Assembly: GCF_003951285.1 (NCBI RefSeq)
Contig: NZ_RXFQ01000001.1
Coordinates: 372,001 to 436,000, forward strand
Reading direction: 5' to 3'
From: Variovorax beijingensis
GTDB taxonomy: Bacteria; Pseudomonadota; Gammaproteobacteria; Burkholderiales; Burkholderiaceae_C
Length of the DNA: 64,000 bases
Shown here: positions 19,192 through 27,254 of the stretch, in pieces
How positions within the stretch are numbered: position 1 is the first letter of the stretch
Layout of the letters: each line of letters opens with the position of its first letter
Program-made: the position numbers and the translations under genes
Notes under the pieces: model-generated
What the model was told of the DNA's origin: nothing
Seen by the model: the letters and a program-made list of their open reading frames with translations, nothing else
The model's database searches: none

Positions 19192-19617
19192 ATGACACTC
19201 GAATGGCGCGATTCGCTCGAAGGCCTCGACTGGGACGAACTCTCGCGGCTCTACCAGGCCGCACCGCTGGGCAACAAGCAGCCGGGCGGCCTGAAGCTCG
19301 TGTTCGGCAACAGCATGTTCAAGTGCCTGGTGTTCGACGCGGGCCGCCTCGTCGGCGCGGGCCGCGCCATGGCCGATGGGCTCGACTGCTCCTACATCTG
19401 CGACGTGGCGGTGCATCCCAGCCACCAGGGCATCGGCCTTGGCAAGCAGATCGTCTCGCGGCTGGTGGAACTCTCGCACGGGCATCGCAAGATCATTCTC
19501 TATGCGGTGGCCGGCAAGGAGCCCTTCTACGAGAAGCTCGGCTTCAGGCGCATGAAGACCGCGATGGCGATCTTCGAGAACCAGCCGCAGGCCTTCGAGC
19601 GCGGGCTGATCGAATGA
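19192..19617 (+). CDS. GNAT family N-acetyltransferase
   Basis: The 141-residue protein has the acetyl-CoA binding motif A in CDVAVHPSHQGIGLGKQIV (Q-x-x-G-x-G) and a late FYEKLGF element, both standard for GNAT enzymes. The N-terminal part reads EWRDSLEGLDWDELSRLY. This class includes small-molecule and amino acid acetyltransferases, and the acceptor cannot be predicted. It starts 33 bp after mnmH on the same strand. A second, unrelated GNAT gene follows after 22 bp. It is not a duplicate of its neighbour: the sequences align poorly outside motif A. Confidence 0.9.
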   Translation: MTLEWRDSLEGLDWDELSRLYQAAPLGNKQPGGLKLVFGNSMFKCLVFDAGRLVGAGRAMADGLDCSYICDVAVHPSHQGIGLGKQIVSRLVELSHGHRKIILYAVAGKEPFYEKLGFRRMKTAMAIFENQPQAFERGLIE

Positions 19618-19639
19618 GCACGCGCCACGTCCCGCGCGC

Positions 19640-20134
19640 ATGAAGCACTTCGTCGTCTCCACCGAAGAGCATCACTTCGAAAGCCTGCACAAGGCGCTCG
19701 ACACGGTGGCGCGCGAACAGAAGTACCTCGCGCTGACGCAGGCGCCGCCCTGGGAACAATCGCTGGCCTTCTACCGCAGCGTGCTGGCGGCGGGCTTTCC
19801 CCATTTCGTGGCGTGCGATGGCAGCGGCAAGGTCGCGGGCTGGTGCGACGTATCGCCGGTCTTCGGCCACTCGAGGGCCCACATCGGCGTGCTTGGCATC
19901 GCATTGCTGCCCGAGGCACGCGGGCGCGGACTCGGCGCGCAGCTGCTGCAGGCGGCCATCGGCAAGTCATGGGAGCGCGGACTGACCCGCATCGAGCTTT
20001 CCGTTCGCGCGGACAACCTGAATGCGAAGGCGCTGTACGAGCGATTCGGCTTCGAGCACGAAGGCCTCCTGCGCCGCGCCAGCCTCGTCGACGGCATCTA
20101 CCACGATGCCCACGCGATGGCGCTGCTTCGCTAG
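19640..20134 (+). CDS. GNAT family N-acetyltransferase
   Basis: The 164-residue GNAT enzyme has motif A in GVLGIALLPEARGRGLGAQLL (R-x-x-G-x-G) and the terminal NAKALYERFGFEHEG, typical of the RimI/RimJ-like group. Acetyl-CoA is the expected donor and the acceptor is unknown. It follows another GNAT gene after 22 bp and precedes a DUF2277 gene on the same strand, so these small genes probably form one transcript starting at or before mnmH. Length is normal. Confidence 0.9.
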   Translation: MKHFVVSTEEHHFESLHKALDTVAREQKYLALTQAPPWEQSLAFYRSVLAAGFPHFVACDGSGKVAGWCDVSPVFGHSRAHIGVLGIALLPEARGRGLGAQLLQAAIGKSWERGLTRIELSVRADNLNAKALYERFGFEHEGLLRRASLVDGIYHDAHAMALLR

Positions 20135-20165
20135 ACTGGCGCATTCCCTGGCAGAAGGAGTTGCC

Positions 20166-20435
20166 ATGTGCAGAAGCATCAAGACCCTCTACAACTTCGA
20201 GCCTCCCGCCACCGAGCAGGAGATCCGCGCCGCCTCGCTGCAGTTCGTGCGCAAGCTCAGCGGCTTCAGCGTGCCGTCCAAGGCCAACCAGGAAGCCTTT
20301 GAGCGTGCGGTCGACGAGGTGGCCGCGAGCGCCGCACGGCTGATCGGCTCGCTGGTCACCACCGCCGAGCCGCGCGACCGCGCCATCGAGGCCGCACGCG
20401 CGAAGGCCAGGTCCGCCGCGCGCTTCGGCACCTGA
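20166..20435 (+). CDS. DUF2277 family protein
   Basis: The 89-residue protein begins MCRSIKTLYNFEPPATEQEI and continues through RAASLQFVRKLSGFSVPSK, a signature I recognise as DUF2277. The family is small, cytoplasmic, mostly helical and of unknown function. It may be nucleic-acid associated given its basic C-terminus (AARAKARSAARFGT), but that is inference. GAAGGAG lies just before ATG 20166. It sits between a GNAT gene and a LysE-type exporter gene on the same strand. Confidence 0.87.
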   Translation: MCRSIKTLYNFEPPATEQEIRAASLQFVRKLSGFSVPSKANQEAFERAVDEVAASAARLIGSLVTTAEPRDRAIEAARAKARSAARFGT

Positions 20436-20464
20436 CAGCAAATCCGTCATCTTCTGGAGAACCC

Positions 20465-21091
20465 ATGCCCCTCGAACTCTGGCTCGCCTTCGTCGCCGCA
20501 TCGTCCGTGCTGCTGGTCATTCCCGGACCGACCATCCTCACGGTGATCAGCTATTCCATGTCGCACGGCCGGCGCGCCAACCTGCCGCTGGTGGCCGCGG
20601 TGGCGCTCGGCGATTCCACCGCGCTGGTGGTGTCGCTGCTCGGCCTCGGCGCGCTGCTGGCCGCATCGGCGTTCTGGTTCACGGTGGTGAAGTGGGCGGG
20701 GGGGCTGTATCTGCTCTACCTCGGCATCAAGCTGCTGCGCGCGGGCATCGGCGGCGCCGAAATCGCCGCGCCCGCCGCGCCCGATTCGCGCTGGCGGCTG
20801 TTCGCCAACACCTACCTGGTGACGGCGCTGAACCCCAAGGGCATCGTGTTCTTCGTGGCGTTCCTGCCGCAGTTCCTGAGCCCCGCGGCCGACGTGACGC
20901 GCCAGCTCTGGGTGCTGGCGGCCACCTTCGTGGCGATGGCGGCGCTCAATGCCACGCTCTACGCCGTGTTCGCCGGATCGGCCCGCAAGCTGCTTTCCTC
21001 GCCGCGCGCGCAGCGGCGCTTCAATCTTGCGGGCGGCTCGCTGCTGAGCGCAGCGGGCGTATGGGCGCTGCTCGCGCGCCGGCCTGCCTGA
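20465..21091 (+). CDS. LysE/RhtB family amino acid exporter
   Basis: The 208-residue inner membrane protein has about six helices. The LysE-family opening PLELWLAFVAASSVLLVIPG contains the conserved Pro-Gly, and LVTALNPKGIVFFVAFLPQF is the core LNPK motif of helix 4. The family exports amino acids or related metabolites, and the substrate is not predictable. A ribosome site (TGGAGA) precedes ATG 20465. It starts 29 bp after the DUF2277 gene and converges with the small lipoprotein gene after 18 bp. Confidence 0.92.
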   Translation: MPLELWLAFVAASSVLLVIPGPTILTVISYSMSHGRRANLPLVAAVALGDSTALVVSLLGLGALLAASAFWFTVVKWAGGLYLLYLGIKLLRAGIGGAEIAAPAAPDSRWRLFANTYLVTALNPKGIVFFVAFLPQFLSPAADVTRQLWVLAATFVAMAALNATLYAVFAGSARKLLSSPRAQRRFNLAGGSLLSAAGVWALLARRPA

Positions 21092-21109
21092 GGCGCGCGC
21101 CCGCCGCCC

Positions 21110-21322
21110 TCAGCGGTAGTACCGGTTGTTCGGGTTGCGGTCGTAGCGGTTCGGCACGCCGTCGCCGTCGCGATCGCGGTCATAGCGGTTGGGCACGCCG
21201 TCGCGGTCGCGGTCTCCGTAGCCATAGTTCGGTCGCGGCGCCGGACGGTCGTAAGGTGCCACGACGCAGCCGGCCAGCGCGGCCGATGCGGCAAGCAGAA
21301 CGGCCAATGTCTTCATCATCAT
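21110..21322 (-). CDS. Small lipoprotein with Asp-rich repeats
   Basis: The 70-residue product has a lipoprotein signal peptide with lipobox LAGC. The 50-residue mature part contains two near-identical copies of D-R-D-x-D-G-V-P-N-R-Y-D-R. The spacing DxDxDG recalls the calcium-binding loops of thrombospondin type 3 repeats. Repeats are visible in the DNA too (21127-21200). Rich Tyr, Arg and Asp content suggests an extended surface peptide. Location at the outer membrane is inferred. It converges with the LysE gene; the 263-bp space to pbpC contains no gene that I can support. Confidence 0.75.
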   Translation of the reverse strand: MMMKTLAVLLAASAALAGCVVAPYDRPAPRPNYGYGDRDRDGVPNRYDRDRDGDGVPNRYDRNPNNRYYR

Positions 21323-21585
21323 TCGGTTTCTCCTTGGAGTTCTGGAAAGACGGCTTGCCTGCGCAAGCCGGCACCTGCATTGAAGGCCACCTCCGTCTCG
21401 GCTGCGTATCCGTCATGAGGCCGGAAGGTGAAGTTCGTTACAGGATGTGGAACGTGCTGCAGACTTTGGCGCCAAGTTCCTGCGGCCACAGGCGGCGGCG
21501 CACCCGTCCGCAAGTAGGTGCAGTTCCCGTGGCCGCTTCGCCGAGAATGGCGCCGCCACGCCGCCAATTCCCGCTTCCCACCGCC

Positions 21586-23844
21586 ATGTCCCGCCTGCCC
21601 TTCCCCGCCTGCCGCAGCTGCCTTGCCGCAGTGCTGGCGGCCATCGCCTGCGCGCTGCCGGCGCTGGCCGGCGCCGTGAGCTTCGATGAGGTGAAGCGCG
21701 AGTTCCGCCCTTCCGACACCGCGGTGCTCGACCGCAACGGCGAGCTGCTGCAGCGCGTGCGCACCGATGCCAGCGTGCGGCGCGGCCAGTGGGTGGCGCT
21801 GTCCGATGTCTCACCCGCGCTGCGCATGACCATGGTGCTGAGCGAAGACCGGCGCTTCTACGAACACAGCGGCATCGACTGGCGCGCGGTGTCGTCCGCC
21901 GCCTGGGGCAACCTGTGGAACACCCGCACGCGCGGCGCATCGACCATCACGATGCAGCTGTCGGGCCTGCTCGACGAAGACCTGCGCCGCGCCAACAGCG
22001 GGCGCACCTTCACGCAGAAGATCGGCCAGACCGTCGCGGCCACGCAGCTGGAGCGCAGCTGGCGCAAGGACCAGATCCTGGAGGCCTACCTCAACACCGT
22101 GCCCTTCCGCGGCGAGATCGTGGGCATCGATGCGCTCTCGCGCACGCTGTTCGGCAAGGCGCCCAGCGGCCTCGACGCGCGCGAGGCCAGCGTGGCCGCG
22201 GCGCTGGTGCGCGCGCCCAATGCCAGGCCCGCACTGGTGGCGCAGCGCGCCTGCGAGGTGATGCGCGCGATGGAGCCAGGGCAGAAGATCGATTGCGATG
22301 CGCTCGACATGTTCACGAGCGCGGCATTGCAGCGGCGGGCCTTCGATGCGACCGAAGGCATTGCACCGCACGCGGCGCGGCGTGTGCTGAAGGAACTGCG
22401 CGAGGCCGGCGAAACGGCCGCGCCGCCTGCCCGCCAGGCCGCCGGCAGGCAGGCCGCCGTGCGGACCACGCTGCGCGCACCGCTGCAGCGCTTTGCGCTG
22501 GCCACGCTGCAGCGCCACCTGAAGGAACTGCGCGGCCGCCACGTGGAGGATGGCGCGCTCGTGGTGCTCGACAACGCGAGCGGCGAGGTGCTCGCGTGGG
22601 TCGGTTCGTCGGGGCCGCTGAGCCAGGCCGCCGAGGTCGATGCGGTCACCGCGCTGCGCCAGCCCGGCTCCACGCTCAAGCCGCTGCTCTATGCGCAGGC
22701 CATCGCCGAGCGGCGGCTCACCGCTGCCTCGCTGATCGACGATTCGTCGGCGCAGATCAGCACCGCGAGCGGTCTCTACATTCCGCAGAACTACGACCGC
22801 CAGTTCAAGGGAGCGGTGTCGGCGCGCACCGCGCTGGCCGCCTCGCTCAACGTGCCGGCCGTGCGCACGCTGGTGATGGTGTCGCCCGAATCGTTCGCGC
22901 GCCAGCTGCGCGCGGCCGGCCTGCCGCTGCGCGAAAGCGGCGACTACTACGGCTACAGCCTTGCGCTGGGCAGCGCCGAGGTGTCGCTGCTGTCGCTCAC
23001 CAACGCCTATCGCACGCTGGCCAACGGCGGGCGCTACGGGCCGCCCATGCTGGCCGCTGCGCCGGCTCCAGCTGCCAAGGACAAGGCCAGTGACAAGGCC
23101 GCCACCATCCTCGACCCGCGCGCCGCCTTCATCGTCGGCGACATCCTGTCCGACGCGAACGCCCGCACGCGCACCTTCGGTCTCGACAGCATTCTTTCCA
23201 CGCGCTTCTGGACCGCAGTGAAGACCGGCACCAGCAAGGACATGCGCGACAACTGGGCCGTGGGCTGGTCGCAGCGCTACACGGTCGGCGTATGGGTCGG
23301 CAACGCAAGCGGGGCATCGATGTGGGACGTGAGCGGCACCAGCGGCGCGGCCCCGGTGTGGGCCGAGGTGATGCGCTTTCTGCACGCGCGCGAGCCGAGC
23401 CGCGCACCCCGGCCGCCAGCCGGCCTGGTCGAGGCGCAAGTGACGTTCGGCCCCGGCGCCGACGGCAATCCGCTCGAGGCGGCGCGCAGCGAATGGTTCC
23501 TGCAGGGCACGGAGCAGCCGCTCTTCGCGCTCGACAACGCCGGCGCCGGCACGCCGGCAGGCGCCGGCGCCGCGCCGCGCATCACCGCGCCGGCCGATGG
23601 CACCATCATCGCGCTGGACCCCGACATTCCGCCGCTGCACCAGCGCGTGCGCTTCGAGGCCGAAGGCCGCGGCGTGCAATGGCGCATCGACGGCAAGCAC
23701 TTTGCGCGCGGCAACAGCGCACAGTGGCTGCCGTGGCCGGGGCGCCACGTGATCGAACTCGTCGACGCCACCGGCAAGGTGGTCGACCAGCGCAAGCTCG
23801 AAGTGCGCGGCGCGGGCGTGGTCGCGAAAAGCGCGCGCCGATGA
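21586..23844 (+). CDS. pbpC: Penicillin-binding protein 1C, bifunctional
   Basis: The 752-residue envelope protein has an N-terminal hydrophobic anchor, then a glycosyltransferase 51 domain with the catalytic Glu87 in SEDRRFYEHSGID and the motifs TITMQL and RKDQILEAYLNTVPFRGE. The transpeptidase domain has RQPGSTLKP (Ser362, Lys365) and KTGTSKDMRDN (Lys546), and a C-terminal BiPBP_C beta domain follows from about 650. This order is PBP1C, which polymerises peptidoglycan strands. In many proteobacteria it is encoded next to an alpha-2-macroglobulin; here that gene is about 7.6 kb upstream on the same strand. ATG 21586 gives the natural signal-anchor start. Confidence 0.95.
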   Translation: MSRLPFPACRSCLAAVLAAIACALPALAGAVSFDEVKREFRPSDTAVLDRNGELLQRVRTDASVRRGQWVALSDVSPALRMTMVLSEDRRFYEHSGIDWRAVSSAAWGNLWNTRTRGASTITMQLSGLLDEDLRRANSGRTFTQKIGQTVAATQLERSWRKDQILEAYLNTVPFRGEIVGIDALSRTLFGKAPSGLDAREASVAAALVRAPNARPALVAQRACEVMRAMEPGQKIDCDALDMFTSAALQRRAFDATEGIAPHAARRVLKELREAGETAAPPARQAAGRQAAVRTTLRAPLQRFALATLQRHLKELRGRHVEDGALVVLDNASGEVLAWVGSSGPLSQAAEVDAVTALRQPGSTLKPLLYAQAIAERRLTAASLIDDSSAQISTASGLYIPQNYDRQFKGAVSARTALAASLNVPAVRTLVMVSPESFARQLRAAGLPLRESGDYYGYSLALGSAEVSLLSLTNAYRTLANGGRYGPPMLAAAPAPAAKDKASDKAATILDPRAAFIVGDILSDANARTRTFGLDSILSTRFWTAVKTGTSKDMRDNWAVGWSQRYTVGVWVGNASGASMWDVSGTSGAAPVWAEVMRFLHAREPSRAPRPPAGLVEAQVTFGPGADGNPLEAARSEWFLQGTEQPLFALDNAGAGTPAGAGAAPRITAPADGTIIALDPDIPPLHQRVRFEAEGRGVQWRIDGKHFARGNSAQWLPWPGRHVIELVDATGKVVDQRKLEVRGAGVVAKSARR

Positions 23845-23925
23845 ACGCGGCTGCCGGCGGCTGCGCCGGCCGGGAAGCCCCCCCAATCCCCCTGCCTTCG
23901 ACTGCGGCATTGAAGCCGAGCGAGA

Positions 23926-23948
23926 ATTCATCCAATGATTCAATGAAT
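23926..23948. promoter_or_regulatory. AT-rich near-palindrome, candidate GntR operator
   Basis: A 23-bp near-palindrome (ATTCAT at 23926-23931, ATGAAT at 23943-23948, with a matching AAT/ATT core) lies 18 bp before the GntR start codon in an otherwise GC-rich region. Nine of the eleven arm positions match. It is well placed for autoregulation by the FadR-type regulator. Confidence 0.45.
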
Positions 23949-23966
23949 TAGGCCTTTCTTATTCAT

Positions 23967-24656
23967 ATGCTCCTCCAAGCCCCCCGAACCTCCCTGGCCG
24001 ACAGTGCAGCCGACAGCATCCGTGCCGAAATCGCGGCGGGCCGCTGGGCCGTGGGATCGCGCATTCCCATCGAGCCTCAGCTCGCGCAGTTGCTCGGCGT
24101 CAGCCGCGGCACGGTGCGCGAAGCCGTGAAGACGCTGGTCTCGCGCGGCCTGCTCGAGGTGCGGCAAGGTTCGGGCACCTATGTGCGTTCGGGCTTCGAC
24201 CCTTCGGCCAGCCTGCAGAAGATGCGGCGCGCAAGTTTGCGCGACCAGTTCGAGGTGCGCCGCGCGCTCGAGGTCGAGGCCGCGCGGCTGGCTGCCGTGC
24301 GCCACACCGCCAAGGACCTGCGCAACCTGAAGACCCTGCTCGAGAAACGCGGCGTGCCCGACCCGAGCGACGGCGGCGCGAGCTTCATCGAACGCGACCT
24401 GGCCTTTCACCTGGCCATCGTCGACATCTCGGGCAACCTGGCGCTGGCCGAAACCTGCCGCTTCATCGCAGGCTACATCAAGGAAACCATCGCGAGCACG
24501 ATGGGCTCCAGCCTGCCGGAACCCGACACGGCCGCGCACGTCACCATCGTCGAGGCCATTGCAAGCCGCGACCCCGACCGCGCCGCGGAGGCGGTGCGCG
24601 CCTTCATGTCGCCCATGATCGATGCGCTGGCGCAAGACGCAGAGCTTGTCCGATGA
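23967..24656 (+). CDS. GntR family transcriptional regulator, FadR subfamily
   Basis: The 229-residue regulator has an N-terminal winged helix with the recognition segment LLGVSRGTVREAVKTLVSRGL (about 44-64). A helical FCD ligand domain occupies residues 85-220, with the metal-binding type residues D and H in ERDLAFHLAIV. FCD regulators usually bind organic acids or amino acids. It precedes an MFS carrier by 55 bp on the same strand and probably controls it. An AT-rich palindrome lies just upstream. The ribosome site is weak. Confidence 0.92.
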   Translation: MLLQAPRTSLADSAADSIRAEIAAGRWAVGSRIPIEPQLAQLLGVSRGTVREAVKTLVSRGLLEVRQGSGTYVRSGFDPSASLQKMRRASLRDQFEVRRALEVEAARLAAVRHTAKDLRNLKTLLEKRGVPDPSDGGASFIERDLAFHLAIVDISGNLALAETCRFIAGYIKETIASTMGSSLPEPDTAAHVTIVEAIASRDPDRAAEAVRAFMSPMIDALAQDAELVR

Positions 24657-24711
24657 GCCGCCGGGCCGCTCCCGCGGCGAATATCGCAGTGCGCAGCACG
24701 GAGGTCGCCTT

Positions 24712-25992
24712 ATGAGCGCGGTGGCGTTCCGGGCGGCCCGCGCCGCCGACGAGCTGCTGATCGACCCCGAGGCCGACAGCACGCCCGCGCCGCGCCCCAC
24801 GCCCGCGGGCAGCCTGGGCCGCCGCATCCTGCTGGGCGCGAGCGTGGTGCTGATTGCCTTCAACCTGCGCCCGGTGTTCGCCAGCCTGTCGGTGGTGCTG
24901 CCGGAGATCATCGCGGCCACCGGACTCTCGGCCACCGCCGCGAGCCTGCTGACCACGCTGCCCATCGTCTGCCTGGGCCTGTTCGCGCCGCTGGCACCGG
25001 GACTGGGCCGGCGCTTCGGCACCGAGCGCACGCTGCTTGCCTGCATGGTGCTCATCCTGCTGGGCACGCTGCTGCGCGGCACCGGCAGCATCCCGCTGCT
25101 GTTCGTGGCCTCGGCCATCGCGGGCAGCGGCATCGCGGTGTCGAACGTGCTGCTCTCGGGCCTCGTGAAGCGCGACTTCGCCAAGCAGGCGGCGCTGATG
25201 ATGGGCCTCTACACCATGGCGGTGTGCGGCGGCGCGGCCAGTGCCGCGGGCCTCACGGTGCCGCTCGAGCATGCGCTGGGCGGCGGCTGGACCTATGCGC
25301 TCGCGATGTGGGCGGTCCCGGCCCTGCTGGTCACGCTGATCTGGGCGCCGCAGGCCCTGCCGCTGAAGCCGGTGGCCAGCGAATCGGGCTTCACCGTGCG
25401 CGGGCTGTGGCGCGACCGGCTGGCCTGGCAGGTCACTTTCTTCATGGGCCTGCAATCGGCACTGGCCTACACCGTGATGGGCTGGCTCGCGCCCATCCTG
25501 CGCGAACGCGGGCTCGGCGGCGAAACGGCCGGCTACGTGGTGTCGCTGGCGGTCATGACGCAGGTGGTGACCTGCCTGGTCGTTCCCGCGGTGGCCGTGA
25601 GGCTGCGCAACCAGCGCGGGCTGGCGGTGGTGCTGGCCATCGTCACCGTGGCCGCCATGCTGGCGATGCTGTTCGCGCCGCTCGGCGGCGTGTGGCTGTG
25701 GGCCGTGCTGCTGGGCATTGCGCAGGGCGGCACCTTTGCCCTGGCGCTCACGTTCATGGTTCTGCGCTCGCCCGATTCGCACGTGGCGGCGCACCTCTCG
25801 GGCATGGCGCAGGGCGTGGGCTACCTCGTGGCCGCCTGCGGGCCGCTGATGGCGGGCCTGCTGCACGGCTGGACCGGCAGCTTCCGCGCGTCGTCATGGC
25901 TTTTCATCGGGCTGGGCATTGCGCTGGTGATGGCGGGCCTCGGTGCGGGACGCTCGATGCACGTGGGCGCGGTGACGGTTCCCCGGCGCTGA
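24712..25992 (+). CDS. MFS transporter, CynX/NimT family
   Basis: The 426-residue polytopic protein has about twelve helices. The start of the first helix reads LIAFNLRPVFASLSVVLPEI, a pattern typical of the CynX/NimT (nitroimidazole and cyanate-associated) branch. GGAGG lies seven bases before ATG 24712, which decides the start over a longer open frame. It follows a GntR-FCD regulator, so a small organic substrate is likely. The CynX relation is by family and does not prove cyanate transport; the cyanase operon of this window is 15 kb away. Confidence 0.88.
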   Translation: MSAVAFRAARAADELLIDPEADSTPAPRPTPAGSLGRRILLGASVVLIAFNLRPVFASLSVVLPEIIAATGLSATAASLLTTLPIVCLGLFAPLAPGLGRRFGTERTLLACMVLILLGTLLRGTGSIPLLFVASAIAGSGIAVSNVLLSGLVKRDFAKQAALMMGLYTMAVCGGAASAAGLTVPLEHALGGGWTYALAMWAVPALLVTLIWAPQALPLKPVASESGFTVRGLWRDRLAWQVTFFMGLQSALAYTVMGWLAPILRERGLGGETAGYVVSLAVMTQVVTCLVVPAVAVRLRNQRGLAVVLAIVTVAAMLAMLFAPLGGVWLWAVLLGIAQGGTFALALTFMVLRSPDSHVAAHLSGMAQGVGYLVAACGPLMAGLLHGWTGSFRASSWLFIGLGIALVMAGLGAGRSMHVGAVTVPRR

Positions 25993-26017
25993 GGGAACGG
26001 GCCCAACTGCCTGCCTG

Positions 26018-27202
26018 CTACTGCAGGTAGCTCTCGGCCAGCAGCGCCCAATAGGCCGCGCCGATCGGCAGGTTGCCGTCGTTGAAGTCGTAGCCCGGGT
26101 TGTGCACCATGCAGCCGCCGTGTTCGCCGTGCGCGCCGTTGCCGATGAACAGGTAGCAGCCGGGCTTCTTCTCGAGCATGAACGCGAAATCTTCGCTGCC
26201 GGTCACGGCCGGGCCCTGCGGCTCGACATGCGCGGCGCCCACCAGTTCATAGCCGATGCGGCGCGCAAACTCGGTTTCCTCGGTCGTGTTCACCAGCACG
26301 GCGTAGCCCTTGCGGTAGTCGATGTGCGCCTTCACGCCGAAGCTCTCGGCCTGCGCCGTGACGATGGCCTTCAGGCGCTTTTCGAGCAGCGCGCGCACCT
26401 CGCGGTCGAGCGAGCGCACGCTGATCTCCAGCACCGCGGTCTCGGGGATCACGTTGTTGGCCTTGCCCGAGTGGATGGCGCCCACGGTGACGATCGACAT
26501 CTCCTGCGGATCGGCGTTGCGCGAGACGATGGTCTGCAGCGCCATCACGATGCTGGACGCGGCAACGATCGGATCGGCCGTGCGGTGCGGCATGGCGCCG
26601 TGGCCGCCCACGCCGGTGAGCGTCACGGTGGCGTAGTCCGACGAAGCCATGGCCGCGCCTTCGCGGAACATCAGGGTGCCCTGCCGGCGGCCCGGCGAGT
26701 TGTGCATGGCGTAGACCGCATCGCAGGGGAATCTTTCGAACAGGCCGTCCTCCATCATCTTCACGGCGCCGCCCATGCCCTCTTCGGCTGGCTGGAAGAT
26801 GAGGTTCAGCGTGCCCGAGAACTCGCCGTGCTGCGCCAGGTACTTGGCCGCGCCGAGCAGCATCGCGGTGTGGCCGTCATGGCCGCAGGCGTGCATGATC
26901 CCGGGCCGGCCGCTGCGGTAGGCAAGGCCTGTCTTCTCCTCGATGGGCAGCGCGTCCATGTCGGCGCGGATGCCGATGGCGCGCGTTCCGCTGCCGCGCC
27001 TGAGCCGGCCCACGAGGCCGGTCACGCCCAGGCCGCGCTCCACCTCGTAGCCCCAGGCGGCGAGGCGCTCGGCCACCAGGTCGCTGGTGCCGAATTCCTC
27101 GAAGCCGAGCTCGGGGTTCTGGTGGATCTGCTGGCGCACCGTGACGAATTCGGCGGCGTGCCTTCTCATGTACTCGAGGTAGTGCTGGGCGCTTTGCGGC
27201 AT
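26018..27202 (-). CDS. M20 family metallo-amidohydrolase (aminoacylase/hippurate hydrolase type)
   Basis: The 394-residue cytoplasmic enzyme has the M20D metal site: HACGHDGH at 104-111, FQPAEEGMGGA with Glu140/141, GGHGAMPH near 190, and a final His in MVHNPGYDFND. These enzymes hydrolyse N-acylated amino acids such as hippurate (benzoylglycine) or N-acetylated amino acids. It is the last gene of a six-gene operon, 52 bp after the M81 peptidase, together with a peptide ABC importer. The operon leader contains a glycine riboswitch, which makes a glycine conjugate an attractive substrate, but this is inference. Confidence 0.92.
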   Translation of the reverse strand: MPQSAQHYLEYMRRHAAEFVTVRQQIHQNPELGFEEFGTSDLVAERLAAWGYEVERGLGVTGLVGRLRRGSGTRAIGIRADMDALPIEEKTGLAYRSGRPGIMHACGHDGHTAMLLGAAKYLAQHGEFSGTLNLIFQPAEEGMGGAVKMMEDGLFERFPCDAVYAMHNSPGRRQGTLMFREGAAMASSDYATVTLTGVGGHGAMPHRTADPIVAASSIVMALQTIVSRNADPQEMSIVTVGAIHSGKANNVIPETAVLEISVRSLDREVRALLEKRLKAIVTAQAESFGVKAHIDYRKGYAVLVNTTEETEFARRIGYELVGAAHVEPQGPAVTGSEDFAFMLEKKPGCYLFIGNGAHGEHGGCMVHNPGYDFNDGNLPIGAAYWALLAESYLQ

Positions 27203-27254
27203 CGTGGTCTCGTGTTCCGGATGGATGAATGAGGATGAGGAGGAATCGGTTCGC

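Noticed and set aside
20692..21585. Upstream extension of the pbpC frame
   Set aside because: The region overlaps the LysE gene in another frame and is unlike any PBP N-terminus.
24712..25992. CynX name for the MFS carrier as a partner of cyanase
   Set aside because: It belongs to the CynX/NimT family but sits 15 kb from cynS beside a GntR-FCD regulator. The cyanase operon has its own ABC importer.
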